From Paucidesulfovibrio gracilis DSM 16080 (GTDB taxonomy: Bacteria; Desulfobacterota; Desulfovibrionia; Desulfovibrionales; Desulfovibrionaceae), in the NCBI RefSeq assembly GCF_900167125.1, contig NZ_FUYC01000003.1, positions 310,001 through 374,000 of the forward strand: 64,000 bases of DNA, given 5' to 3'. The notes under the pieces are model-generated. The model searched no databases, was not told the DNA's origin, and saw nothing but the letters and a program-made list of their open reading frames with translations. This document shows, piece after piece, positions 45,522-54,705 of the stretch (the stretch's first letter is position 1; each line of letters starts with the position of its first letter). Position numbers and translations under genes: made by a program.

Positions 45522-48149
45522 TTAATGAAGATTTTGCTTCCAATGGTGGAGCATGGTCAAAGCCTGCAACGGAGTCAAGCCGTCCAAGTCCAATGCCCGG
45601 ATTTCCTGGAGCAGGTCTTCCGCCTGGGAATCGACGTTAGACGCAACGGGATCTTCGTTTTCCACTGCCATGCCTGGAAGCAGTGTCTGCGAAGCCCGCT
45701 CCATAGCCTGTGCTCGCTCATCGCCGGCCTTGTCTTCCAGGTGGGAAAGCAATTCACGAGCACGTTGCACAACGGATAGAGGGACTCCTGCCAAGCGGGC
45801 CACTTCAATGCCGTAACTTTTGTCAGCCGGTCCAGGGATGAGTTTACGCAGAAAAACAATGTCCCCTTTCCATTCTTTGACTGCAATGTTTAGATTTCGC
45901 AGCCCATCAATGCGGCCCTCAAGGGATGTCAGTTCATGGTAGTGGGTCGCGAATAATGTTCTGATGCCGCCCTTGGCTCGGCGGGCAAGTTCTTCCACAA
46001 CAGCCCAGGCCAGAGCCAGGCCGTCAAATGTACTGGTGCCACGACCAATTTCATCCAGGATAACAAGACTTTTTTTGGTGGCCAGGCGAAGAATGCGCGC
46101 CGTCTCCATCATCTCCACCATAAAGGTGGATTGGCCCTGGCTCAGATTGTCGGACGCACCGACGCGGGAAAAAATACGATCCGCCAATCCCAAACGCGCC
46201 TGCTTGGCGGGAACAAAGGAACCGATTTGCGCCAGCAGTACAATGATGGCCACCTGGCGCAGAACTGTTGATTTTCCCGCCATATTAGGTCCGGTAATAA
46301 GCAGGATCCGACGGTCGGGGGTGATGGTCAAGGAGTTGGGGATATAATTGCCTCCGACCGATGCCTCTACCACGGGATGCCGTCCGTCCGTGATCTCAAT
46401 ATCCATCCCGTCATGCAAGTCCGGCGCGGTCCAGGCCTGGGCGCGGGCAGTCTCTGCAAGTCCCTGCCAATAGTCCAATGCCGCCAGGGTTCCCGCCATG
46501 TACATAAAGCGGTCCCGAGCTTGGGAAAGAATTTCACGCAACTCCATAAACAAATTATATTCCATGGCCTTGCGTTCATCTGAAGCCGAAAGAAGTCGTT
46601 CTTCCATCTCCTTAAGAGCGGGAGTGACGTAGCGTTCCGAGTTGACCAGGGTTTGACGGCGAATAAAATGATCAGGGACTTGTCCCTGATACGCCTTGGA
46701 CACTTCAAGGAAGTAGCCGAAGACCTTATTGAATCCCAATTTTAGCTTTGGAATCTCCGCGTCTGTTCGTTCCTGTTCCAGAAGTCGCTGGATTGCGGCT
46801 TCTCCGTGTTCTGTCAGCTCGATAAGTTCATCAAGCTCCGGTCGGTATCCGCTTCGAAAAAGGCCGCCCTCTGTAATATGCGGGGGAGGGGAGTCCACGA
46901 ACGCCGCAGAAAGCAACTCTCCGACATCTTTAAGGGAATCCCAGTTGCGGTACACATCCTGAAGGCCAGTTGGAAGATTATCAATGCGTTGCAGCAGGTC
47001 TTGGATCGGCGGCAATGTCTGAAGACTGCGTCGCATGGCAACCATGTCTTTTGGGGTGGCCCGCCCCAAAGCAATGCGCGTGCTGAGGCGTTCCATATCA
47101 TATACGGCGTCCAGCAGGCGGCGGAGATCCGCTCGCAGCGAATCGTTGTCGGCAAAAAGAGCCACGCATTCTTGACAGGTCCGAATGGGAGCCATATCCC
47201 GCCAAGGTCGTTTGAGACGTTCTTCCAAAAGTCTGCCGCCCATGGGGGTCATGGTCCTGTCCAGCACGTTCCAGAGCGTACCGGCTCCTCCGCGACCGTC
47301 CAGCCGACGAAAAAGCTCGAGGTTGCGTTCGGTGACTTCATCCAAGAGCAGATGGCGGGAGAGGTTCAACTGTTGAAATTCACCAAGATGGTCGGCATCG
47401 CGCATCTGGGTTTGACGCAGGTAGGAGAGTTGCGCCCCGCAAGCCCGCACCAGTTCAGGACGATTCGAAAGATCAAGGACATCAAGATGTTCCACTCCTT
47501 GATTCTGCAACAAGGCTCGTTCCGCCGTTGTTATATCAAAATGGGGCAGGGAAGGGAGAGTGGTACAGACCAGGGCAAGATCCGCATATGCCGAAGGTGG
47601 TTTTGTTCCCTTGGGCAGCAATAATTCACTGGGATTGATCTTGACGGCCCACTGCCATAATTCCTCCTCGCGGCGCGAGGTCATGCCCGACCATTCTCCT
47701 GTGGAGAAATCCAGCCAGGCCAGGCCGCCCCGCCCCTTGTCCGGATTCCAATACAGTGATGCAAGATAGTTATGAAATTTTGCCGTCAGGTCGTCGTCTT
47801 CGGAAAGGGTTCCTGGTGTAAGGACACGAGTGACTTCACGTTTTACAAGCCCCTTGGCCTGTTTTGGATCCTCCACCTGGTCGCAGAGGGTCACCTTGTA
47901 CCCTTTTCCCAGCAGTTGCCCAACGTATCGGCGTACCGCATGGTGCGGAACTCCGCACATGGGAACCTTGTTTTTGGAATTGGGATTGCGACAGGTCAGG
48001 GCAATCTGTAACTCCCTGGCCGCCACTTCAGCGTCCTCGAAAAACACCTCGTAAAAGTCGCCCATGCGGTAAAGGAGCAGCGTATCGGGGTGCTGCTTCT
48101 TGACCTGAAGGTAATGCTCCAGCATGGGGGTCAGTTTTTTTCCTGCCAC
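45522..48149 (-). CDS. mutS: DNA mismatch repair protein MutS
   Basis: 875 residues. The mismatch-reading motif is MGDFYEVF (Phe-x-Glu), and the ATPase has Walker A TGPNMAGKST near residue 620, LVILDEIGRGTST and the later FATHYHEL. It starts at a GTG (48149) with no good ribosome binding site; an ATG eight codons later would trim the N-terminus that normally precedes MLEHYL, so I prefer GTG. It binds base mismatches with MutL. lapB precedes it with 18 bases between. Confidence 0.97.
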   Translation of the reverse strand: MAGKKLTPMLEHYLQVKKQHPDTLLLYRMGDFYEVFFEDAEVAARELQIALTCRNPNSKNKVPMCGVPHHAVRRYVGQLLGKGYKVTLCDQVEDPKQAKGLVKREVTRVLTPGTLSEDDDLTAKFHNYLASLYWNPDKGRGGLAWLDFSTGEWSGMTSRREEELWQWAVKINPSELLLPKGTKPPSAYADLALVCTTLPSLPHFDITTAERALLQNQGVEHLDVLDLSNRPELVRACGAQLSYLRQTQMRDADHLGEFQQLNLSRHLLLDEVTERNLELFRRLDGRGGAGTLWNVLDRTMTPMGGRLLEERLKRPWRDMAPIRTCQECVALFADNDSLRADLRRLLDAVYDMERLSTRIALGRATPKDMVAMRRSLQTLPPIQDLLQRIDNLPTGLQDVYRNWDSLKDVGELLSAAFVDSPPPHITEGGLFRSGYRPELDELIELTEHGEAAIQRLLEQERTDAEIPKLKLGFNKVFGYFLEVSKAYQGQVPDHFIRRQTLVNSERYVTPALKEMEERLLSASDERKAMEYNLFMELREILSQARDRFMYMAGTLAALDYWQGLAETARAQAWTAPDLHDGMDIEITDGRHPVVEASVGGNYIPNSLTITPDRRILLITGPNMAGKSTVLRQVAIIVLLAQIGSFVPAKQARLGLADRIFSRVGASDNLSQGQSTFMVEMMETARILRLATKKSLVILDEIGRGTSTFDGLALAWAVVEELARRAKGGIRTLFATHYHELTSLEGRIDGLRNLNIAVKEWKGDIVFLRKLIPGPADKSYGIEVARLAGVPLSVVQRARELLSHLEDKAGDERAQAMERASQTLLPGMAVENEDPVASNVDSQAEDLLQEIRALDLDGLTPLQALTMLHHWKQNLH

Positions 48150-48167
48150 CGTATTCGCTAAGCTTGG

Positions 48168-49364
48168 TTAAGTGTCGATGCTGGCGCGGAAGGTGATGGA
48201 GTGCCAGCTTTTGCAACGCGGACAAACAAAGAAAAGAGTATCGCGCTTAAGTCCACAGCGTTTACAAACGAAACGCTTCACCGTCCTGGCCTTCTCAATA
48301 AAAAATACCAACTGTTCTTCAAAAAAAGGCGTAAGTTGCTGGTCAGCCCGTGCCAAATTAAAAAGTTCCAGCCGTGCCAGCCAGAAATCTGGATCCAGCT
48401 TCAGCGCCCGTTCAAACCATGCCCTGGCCACAGCGGCATATCCGCCTGCCTGAAGCAGCAACGCTCCGTAATAACTGAGCATAGCATCAGGTTGACGTTC
48501 ATCGATGACAGGCAGGATTTCCCGCTTGAGTTCTTCGTCGTCCAGGCCGCCATGCGAAACCTGGCGAGCGTCTTCCACATCGCAGCCCTCTTCATCACTG
48601 GCGGGGAGTGCGGCATCGCGCCAATGGCGAACATGGTCCATGAGTCCTTCGAGCACGGCAAAACGCATGGCTTCCGGCACGTGGTCCAATGCCTCCCGCA
48701 TGGCTTTGCCAAAACGTTCAGCGTCGTTGAGGTCGTGCAGCCGAATCAATCGTTCCAACCATGCTTCCACAGAGCCGGGATGTGCCTTGAGAGCATGGCG
48801 CAGAGAGCGTTCAGCCTGTGAGGTATTACCGGCACGCCGCTCCTCCTGGGACTGACGCACGAGGTAATGCGCCTGTGCAGGTGAAAAATTCAACTCACCA
48901 TACAGTTTGGCAGCCAAACCATAGTCATTGCCCTGCGCTGCCAACCGCGCACGCTCAAGAAGAATATGGGGATTACGCCCACCGAGTTTTTCAGCCTGAT
49001 CCAGCGCGGTCGCAGCGCGATCGAGAAAGCCCCCACGCCGGAAGTCACGCCCAAGCTCGTAGTACGCCCTGGCCCGGAATTCCGGAGCCAAACCCGGGCG
49101 TACCGTGATGTTGTTGCGGATTTGAATGGCCCGTTCAATTTCACCCTGGGCGCGATACAGGCTGCCCAGCGCAAGGTAGATTTCAACCACTTCGGAATTG
49201 TTCCGCACCACCTTACTAAGTTCGTCGATGGCCGCCTTGGTGTCCAGATCCGAAGCAAAGTCGAATCGGCCCTCAGGTTGGGACAGATCGGGCAGCCGGT
49301 TCGAATCGAACCGTCGTCGGGATCGAAACAAATTGCGCAACAAGGGATCCCCCTTATGAGTCAA
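48168..49364 (-). CDS. lapB: LapB-like tetratricopeptide protein with C-terminal rubredoxin-type metal site
   Basis: 398 residues from a TTG at 49364. Tandem TPR-like helices fill residues 60-350, and the C-terminus carries two CxxC pairs (CKRCG and CPRCK) that form the rubredoxin-like zinc or iron knuckle of LapB/YciM. In E. coli LapB regulates LpxC turnover and LPS transport. Here no N-terminal transmembrane helix is visible, unlike the E. coli protein; the frame is open back to the lapA stop but has no ATG and no hydrophobic stretch. The neighbour lapA supports the assignment. Confidence 0.8.
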   Translation of the reverse strand: MTHKGDPLLRNLFRSRRRFDSNRLPDLSQPEGRFDFASDLDTKAAIDELSKVVRNNSEVVEIYLALGSLYRAQGEIERAIQIRNNITVRPGLAPEFRARAYYELGRDFRRGGFLDRAATALDQAEKLGGRNPHILLERARLAAQGNDYGLAAKLYGELNFSPAQAHYLVRQSQEERRAGNTSQAERSLRHALKAHPGSVEAWLERLIRLHDLNDAERFGKAMREALDHVPEAMRFAVLEGLMDHVRHWRDAALPASDEEGCDVEDARQVSHGGLDDEELKREILPVIDERQPDAMLSYYGALLLQAGGYAAVARAWFERALKLDPDFWLARLELFNLARADQQLTPFFEEQLVFFIEKARTVKRFVCKRCGLKRDTLFFVCPRCKSWHSITFRASIDT

Positions 49365-49397
49365 TAAGTGAACAGTGCAAAGGGTAACTGGCGGACT

Positions 49398-49775
49398 TTA
49401 TTTCCCTTCCTCGGATTCAGCGGCCGAAGCATTTCCTTCCCCGTCAAATCCATTGGAATAACCAGTGTCGTTCAGAGGGAGGTTCCGAAGGGAGTTCAGT
49501 TCCTGCTCAAGGCTGCGCATTTTTTTGTTGCAGGCGCGCAGCTGGCGAGAGGAGCCGATTTTTTCAGCCACAAAATAGAGCAGCCCAAGCAGCACGCCAA
49601 GTAGAAACGCGGAAATCACGACCGCATACAGCGGAATTCCCATCCCTACAAATTTCACTGCATAGAGATCAAGCTTAATATTCAAAAGCGCCGTGAACTG
49701 GGCATCGTTTTGCATGAAGAAAAGGACGCCCGCGGCGACGCAGAGAGCCAAAATGGCCAGTTTGACGTAGCGCAT
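49398..49775 (-). CDS. lapA: LapA-like inner membrane protein
   Basis: 125 residues. Two transmembrane helices (about 5-22 and 45-68: IPLYAVVISAFLLGVLLGLL), then a charged coiled coil (CNKKMRSLEQELNSLRN) and an acidic, Gly/Ser-rich tail. This matches LapA/YciS (DUF1049), the partner of LapB in lipopolysaccharide assembly. It precedes lapB by 33 bases, the same order as in E. coli. Confidence 0.85.
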   Translation of the reverse strand: MRYVKLAILALCVAAGVLFFMQNDAQFTALLNIKLDLYAVKFVGMGIPLYAVVISAFLLGVLLGLLYFVAEKIGSSRQLRACNKKMRSLEQELNSLRNLPLNDTGYSNGFDGEGNASAAESEEGK

Positions 49776-49789
49776 GCTTTGCTCCGAAG

Positions 49790-50281
49790 TTAGAGGGTTT
49801 CAAAGTAGGGTTTAAGTTGATCGTAGGTGGATTCCAAATGCTGCGGAATCACGGTTGTTTCTCCAAACACGGCCATAAAGGAAGCGTCTCCGTTCCAGCG
49901 TGGCACGAGTTGCCAATGCAGGTGCGCGGCAATGCCGGCTCCTGCAGCCTCCCCCAGATTCAATCCCACGTTGATCCCTTGAGGCTGAAAAGCCATTTTA
50001 TAGATAGAAACGCACGATTGGATCAGTTGCACTGATTCGTGGGTCTCCTCGGCCGACAGTTCCGTAATACAGGAAATGTGCCGGTACGGGCAAATCATGA
50101 GGTGGCCGTTGTTGTAAGGAAATTTGTTCATGATCACAAAACAATGATCCGCACGATGCAGGATCAGCCGCTCCCGGTCCTCGGAATCGTCATTGCGCGG
50201 TACGCAAAACACACATTCGTCGGGCTTGGGTCCAAGAATATAGTTCATGCGCCATGGCGCCCAAAGAACTTCCATTGCCAT
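49790..50281 (-). CDS. HIT family nucleotide hydrolase/phosphorylase
   Basis: 163 residues. Histidine triad motif HLHWQLVPR; N-terminal WAPWRMNYI and CVFC are typical of the AP4A phosphorylase-like HIT branch found in many bacteria. It cleaves AMP-linked nucleotides; the true substrate is unclear. ATG at 50281, with a second ATG two codons on. It lies 14 bases before lapA on the same strand. Confidence 0.92.
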   Translation of the reverse strand: MAMEVLWAPWRMNYILGPKPDECVFCVPRNDDSEDRERLILHRADHCFVIMNKFPYNNGHLMICPYRHISCITELSAEETHESVQLIQSCVSIYKMAFQPQGINVGLNLGEAAGAGIAAHLHWQLVPRWNGDASFMAVFGETTVIPQHLESTYDQLKPYFETL

Positions 50282-50334
50282 CGGTTAAAGTAACCTTTCC
50301 TTGAAGATGAAAATATGTTCCCGTTTCGGCGTTT

Positions 50335-50814
50335 TCACGCGGAAAAGGGAGCCATTTTACGGATAAGAGTCACGGCTTCGGACGCGTCCCGGGCCGGGAG
50401 TACACCCGGCAGTTCGCTCCAGCGGCCAATGGCCACTACGGGAATTTCAGCTTTAAGCGCGAGCCCCACCTCGGAGAGGGTGCCGTTTCCGCCTTCTACG
50501 GCAACCACGGCAAATCCGTTGCGAACAACCAGGCTGTTGCGCATTTGACCGAGTCCCGTAGCAATGGGGATATCCACGTACGCATTGGCGGTCGCACGAT
50601 CCGTGCCTGGAAGGATTCCGATGGTTAGTCCCCCGGCGCTTCTGGCTCCCTTGCATGCAGCCTCCATGACTCCGGAAAGGCCACCGCAAACCACGGAAAA
50701 GCCGGTTTCGGCCAACAGTCGGCCCAACGATTCGGCCAATAAGCTGGTTTGATGCCCACATTGCCCCGCACCAATGACGGCCACGGTGCGCAGTCGTTGT
50801 TCCATTCGTGGCAT
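50335..50814 (-). CDS. LOG-like / TIGR00725 family protein
   Basis: 159 residues from the ATG at 50814, five bases after GGAG. The Rossmann-like fold has AVIGAG, VVCGGLSGVMEAACKGA and the EGGNGTLSEV motif, a variant of the PGGxGTxxE of LOG phosphoribohydrolases. Members of TIGR00725 are distant from cytokinin-releasing LOG enzymes, and their reaction is not settled; a nucleotide-binding or nucleotide-salvage role is likely. Standalone between the HIT and tRNA nucleotidyltransferase genes. Confidence 0.82.
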   Translation of the reverse strand: MPRMEQRLRTVAVIGAGQCGHQTSLLAESLGRLLAETGFSVVCGGLSGVMEAACKGARSAGGLTIGILPGTDRATANAYVDIPIATGLGQMRNSLVVRNGFAVVAVEGGNGTLSEVGLALKAEIPVVAIGRWSELPGVLPARDASEAVTLIRKMAPFSA

Positions 50815-50936
50815 GGCGGCTCCTTTGGTTCCCAAACTTGCGCCCGCTCGAAAACGTAACGTCCTTTACTACACGCCTCGCAGAGCAAGGGCAAGGGTGC
50901 GGCCGGCCACGAAAACAAGGAAAAACCACTGTTGCG

Positions 50937-53594
50937 CTACCGCATCTTGACCAATCTGGCGGCCATGGCGAGTTGGTCTTCGCGCCCTGGTGCTTCTCCA
51001 TCAATGGCAGCAGCCAGAATACGGCGTAAAATACGGGTGTAGTCCGGGCCAGGGGATAAGCCGAGCTGTTTTAAATCTGTGCCGGAAACCTCCAGTGTAT
51101 GGAAGCGCCACGTGGTAAGATACTGGGATATATGTTTCCGTACAGCGTCCTTTCGGCTTTTGGCCATTAAAAACAAAACGCCCTCCAACGGAAGCCTTTC
51201 CAATGCGAAATAAATATCACTCGGCCGGGAAACCCCTTCCCGCCACTGCATGAGCTTGCCCAAGGCTTTCCCGACCATCTCCCGAGTGGAAAGATGTTCG
51301 CGCTCCTCTCGCGGGGCAACACCCAACCGCCGAAGCAGTTGAGCAGCTTCGTTGCGTTCCATGTTCATGGTCAAGCCCTGAAAGAACAACTTCCAGCCGG
51401 TAACAGGCGGTTCCACGTAGAGCAGCGTATACAGAGTCCGGACTTTTTCAAGCTCCTCCAGGATGTCGATACGTTTGGCCGTCAATTGAAAAAGAGGATG
51501 GATAGCCTGTAGCACCTTGAGTTCCTGGAGCCGCTTCAGGCAATCCGTGGGATGTTCCTCTTCCATAATCAGTTGAAGTTCATGAAAAATTCGAGCACCG
51601 GAAAGCCGGTTGAACAGGTTGAGTTGCAGTGCATTTTTGATCAGCCGTAGCGTCTGGCCGCCGATTTGGAATTCAAAACGACGTTCAAAACGGACGGCAC
51701 GAAGAATGCGCGTGGGGTCTTCCACAAAACTGAGCGAATGCAACACTCGGATATTACGACCCTTGATGTCGCGTTGCGCACCAAAAAAATCAACTAATGT
51801 CCCGAAACTGCCGGGCGTCAGGTTGACCGCCAGGGCGTTGACGGTAAAATCTCGCCGGTAGAGGTCCATTTTGATGGATGACAACTGTACCGTGGGCAAC
51901 GCCGCAGGTCGTTCATAATATTCAAGCCTTGCCGTGGCTACGTCGATACGGGTGTTGTCCGGAAAGATAACCACCGCGGTTTTGAACTTGTGGTGCGCCT
52001 TGACACGGGCATTGTGCTGCTCGGCAAAAGCACGGGCAAAGGCGATGCCGTCTCCCTCCACCACGAGATCCAAATCCATGTTGGGACGGGCCAGCAGCAA
52101 ATCCCGAACAAATCCTCCCACAGCGTATACTCCGTACCCCAAGGATTGCGCGAGTTCTCCGGCTCCGCGCAACATCTCCACCAAAGGGCGCGGCAAGCGT
52201 TCGCGCATCACGGAAACGATGCTGCGTTCCCTGTTGCGCTCTGGTTTGAGGGACTCGGGAATACGGGCAGGTTCTTCGATCAGCAGGTTGAGCAGGTCGG
52301 TCTTGGTAATGATCCCAACAACCTGGTCGTTCTTGATCACGGGCAACAGGCGCTGGCGCTTGCCCAGAATGATCTCCATTACCTTATAGAGATCCGTATC
52401 AGGTGGAACCGTAGCAAAGCGGGTTCCCATATAGTCGCTGACGGGCTGCTCTCCCAGTTGATGCGCCAAGGCTTTGTCGGCAACCGCATGTTCCAACAGT
52501 CCCACACATTCCATCCCGCCCTCGCGAACAACAGGGAGTCCCTTGAATCCATAGCGAGTCATGATTTCCACGGCATCCCGCATGGGGGACGTGTCCTCCA
52601 CCACCACGGCGGGACGTGACATGATGCTGTTCACAACCAGTTGTGGATTGATCAGCGAGTAGAGCAGGGCAAACAGGTCATCACGGGTTTCCGCGAGGGT
52701 TTTGTCCTTGATTGTGGCCGAAGCAGCATAAGGGTGTCCGCCCCCACCGAACGAAGAGCAAATTTGTCCGGCATCAACATCTGGACTGCGCGAACGTCCC
52801 ACAAGGTGAATCCGGTCACCCATGCGGCCCAGGGCAAAAAGAACCCGAATATTCTCCATGTCCACAAGCTTATGGATCAGCAAAGCAAAGTCGTTCACAT
52901 AGTGATCGGCACTCATTTGGGTGATGACGACTTCAACGCCATTGATGTCATGGGTGGTGGCCGACTCCAACAATTCTCCCAGAATGGCGATCTGCTGGGC
53001 CGACAACTCACGGCTCAACAGGTCGGAAATGACGTTCAAATCCATTCCTCGGCCCCGAAGCCAGGAAGCTGCCTCAAAATCCTCGGGTACTGTTGAATTG
53101 AACGTGAAGGAGCCGGTGTCCTCAAAAATACCCAACCCCAAAACAGTGGCTTCCTCACTATTTATTTCACACTCTTGTCGCATCATCTCATGAACGAGAA
53201 TCGAGGTAGTGGAACCCCAGCTTTTCACAACCTCCCGAACGGCAGGCACATCCTCGTCGGAGTCGGGGTGATGATCGTAGCTGTGGATTTCAATGTCGCT
53301 CCGATTCAGCAAAGGTTCCACATGCGGCACCCGGGAACGCTGGCGGGTGTCGACCAGTACCAAAAGCTCCACGGCATCTTGATCAATCTCCTTAAAATTA
53401 CGAAAGTTGAAAAGGTAGATTGTACTTTGGATATAAAAATTTCGCAGATCCTTTTCCTGGGTTCCCGGAAAGATAAGCACAGCCCCAGGGTACAGTTTCG
53501 CCGCGGCCACCATGGCGGCCAAGGCATCAAAGTCCGCGTTGGCGTGTCCGGTAATGACGGTATGTGCTTGAATCTTTTTGCCTTTAGTAGACAT
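50937..53594 (-). CDS. tRNA nucleotidyltransferase (A-adding type) fused to DHH and CBS domains
   Basis: 885 residues. N-terminal DHH phosphoesterase domain (GHANADFDALAAM, SYDHHPDSDED), the DHHA1 segment (SSFGGGGHPYAASATI), two CBS domains (about residues 315-430), then a class II nucleotidyltransferase with YAVGGFVRDLLL and DLDLVVEGDG, RRDFTVNALAVNL and FVEDPTRILRAVRFERR. This architecture is that of the A-adding enzyme found in bacteria that split CCA addition between two proteins. The DHH part may act as a nuclease. The ATG at 53594 overlaps the xerD stop (TAATG). Confidence 0.9.
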   Translation of the reverse strand: MSTKGKKIQAHTVITGHANADFDALAAMVAAAKLYPGAVLIFPGTQEKDLRNFYIQSTIYLFNFRNFKEIDQDAVELLVLVDTRQRSRVPHVEPLLNRSDIEIHSYDHHPDSDEDVPAVREVVKSWGSTTSILVHEMMRQECEINSEEATVLGLGIFEDTGSFTFNSTVPEDFEAASWLRGRGMDLNVISDLLSRELSAQQIAILGELLESATTHDINGVEVVITQMSADHYVNDFALLIHKLVDMENIRVLFALGRMGDRIHLVGRSRSPDVDAGQICSSFGGGGHPYAASATIKDKTLAETRDDLFALLYSLINPQLVVNSIMSRPAVVVEDTSPMRDAVEIMTRYGFKGLPVVREGGMECVGLLEHAVADKALAHQLGEQPVSDYMGTRFATVPPDTDLYKVMEIILGKRQRLLPVIKNDQVVGIITKTDLLNLLIEEPARIPESLKPERNRERSIVSVMRERLPRPLVEMLRGAGELAQSLGYGVYAVGGFVRDLLLARPNMDLDLVVEGDGIAFARAFAEQHNARVKAHHKFKTAVVIFPDNTRIDVATARLEYYERPAALPTVQLSSIKMDLYRRDFTVNALAVNLTPGSFGTLVDFFGAQRDIKGRNIRVLHSLSFVEDPTRILRAVRFERRFEFQIGGQTLRLIKNALQLNLFNRLSGARIFHELQLIMEEEHPTDCLKRLQELKVLQAIHPLFQLTAKRIDILEELEKVRTLYTLLYVEPPVTGWKLFFQGLTMNMERNEAAQLLRRLGVAPREEREHLSTREMVGKALGKLMQWREGVSRPSDIYFALERLPLEGVLFLMAKSRKDAVRKHISQYLTTWRFHTLEVSGTDLKQLGLSPGPDYTRILRRILAAAIDGEAPGREDQLAMAARLVKMR

Positions 53595-54538
53595 TATTCA
53601 TCCTTGGAGAGTTGGGCGCGGGGGTGAAAGCGCTCATGAATGCGGAGAAGGCGGCCTGTTTCAACATGGGTATAGATTTCTGTGGAGCTGATGTCCGCGT
53701 GACCCAGAAGAATTTGTACACTCCGAAGGTCCGCTCCACCTTCCAGCAGGTGCGTGGCAAAAGAGTGCCGGAAGGTATGCGGAGAAATTTCCCGCCTGAT
53801 ACCGGCTTCCAGGGCATAACGCTTCACAGCCTTCCAAACGGCCTGTCGTGTTAAGCCTTTCCCGGAACGATTGAGAAAAATCCGATCCTCTTTTGGAGAA
53901 AAATCTTTCCGCCAAGTGGTTAAATATTCATGCAGTACCTGTTGGGCTTGGTAGTGTACCGGCACCAGGCGTTCTTTGCCGCCCTTGCCGAAAATCCGCA
54001 ACAGGCCGACCTGATCATCAAAATCAAGGGGACGCAGGGCAATCAGTTCCGAAACCCGAAGCCCCGACGCATAGAGCAATTCCAACATGGTCCGGTCCCT
54101 GGCACCGAGTTTGGTCCCACGTACCGGTCGTTGCAGGATGGCGGCCACTTCCTTTTTGGTCAAAACCTCGGGCAATGCTTTCGGAGTCTTGGGACTCCGT
54201 AACAAACGAGCCGGATCATCACTCAACATTTTTTCTTTATAAAGATAGCCAAAGAAGCCGCGCAACGTGGAAACATGACGGCTCAATGAGCGGCTGCTCA
54301 ACCCTTGTGCACGCAGGTGAACAAGATGAAGCGACAAGACTTCGGCGGTGACGCGTTTCAAATCCCCCTGGCGATCATCCAAAAACGCACACAAGGAGGA
54401 CAAATCCTGTGAATAATTTTGCAGGCTGTTTTCGGAAAGTCCTTTATCGATCAGTAAAAACTGAAGATAGGCGTCAATCCATGGATGTCCATGCAGGGCA
54501 GAGCTGCTCAAGCTTTGTGGATTCTGGCTGTTGTTCAC
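53594..54538 (-). CDS. xerD: Tyrosine recombinase XerD
   Basis: 314 residues, standard Xer size. The N-terminal SAM-like domain is followed by the catalytic set: Arg in SGLRVSEL, Lys in GKGGKERLVP, HTFRHSFATHLL, and LGHADISSTEIYTHV with the nucleophilic tyrosine. It resolves chromosome dimers at dif with XerC under FtsK control; ftsK is also in this window. XerC cannot be excluded on sequence alone. Confidence 0.92.
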   Translation of the reverse strand: MNNSQNPQSLSSSALHGHPWIDAYLQFLLIDKGLSENSLQNYSQDLSSLCAFLDDRQGDLKRVTAEVLSLHLVHLRAQGLSSRSLSRHVSTLRGFFGYLYKEKMLSDDPARLLRSPKTPKALPEVLTKKEVAAILQRPVRGTKLGARDRTMLELLYASGLRVSELIALRPLDFDDQVGLLRIFGKGGKERLVPVHYQAQQVLHEYLTTWRKDFSPKEDRIFLNRSGKGLTRQAVWKAVKRYALEAGIRREISPHTFRHSFATHLLEGGADLRSVQILLGHADISSTEIYTHVETGRLLRIHERFHPRAQLSKDE

Positions 54539-54646
54539 TGTTGGTCACCGGCGTAGCCTACTGAGTGTACTGTGGAAACAAAAAAACATTTGGGGCATCA
54601 GCAACAGGGTACCTGGGGTGCCTGCCGGGTGCAACCGGCCGCAACA

Positions 54647-54675
54647 TTGACAGCGCGGCCTTGCCATTTTAAAAG
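54647..54675 (+). promoter_or_regulatory. Candidate promoter of the dapL-folK operon
   Basis: TTGACA (54647-54652), 17-base spacer, TAAAAG (54670-54675), 30 bases before the ATG. The -35 box is consensus and the -10 box is weak. Confidence 0.45.
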
Positions 54676-54705
54676 GCAGCTTGCAAAATTTTCAAGGAGT
54701 TCTTC

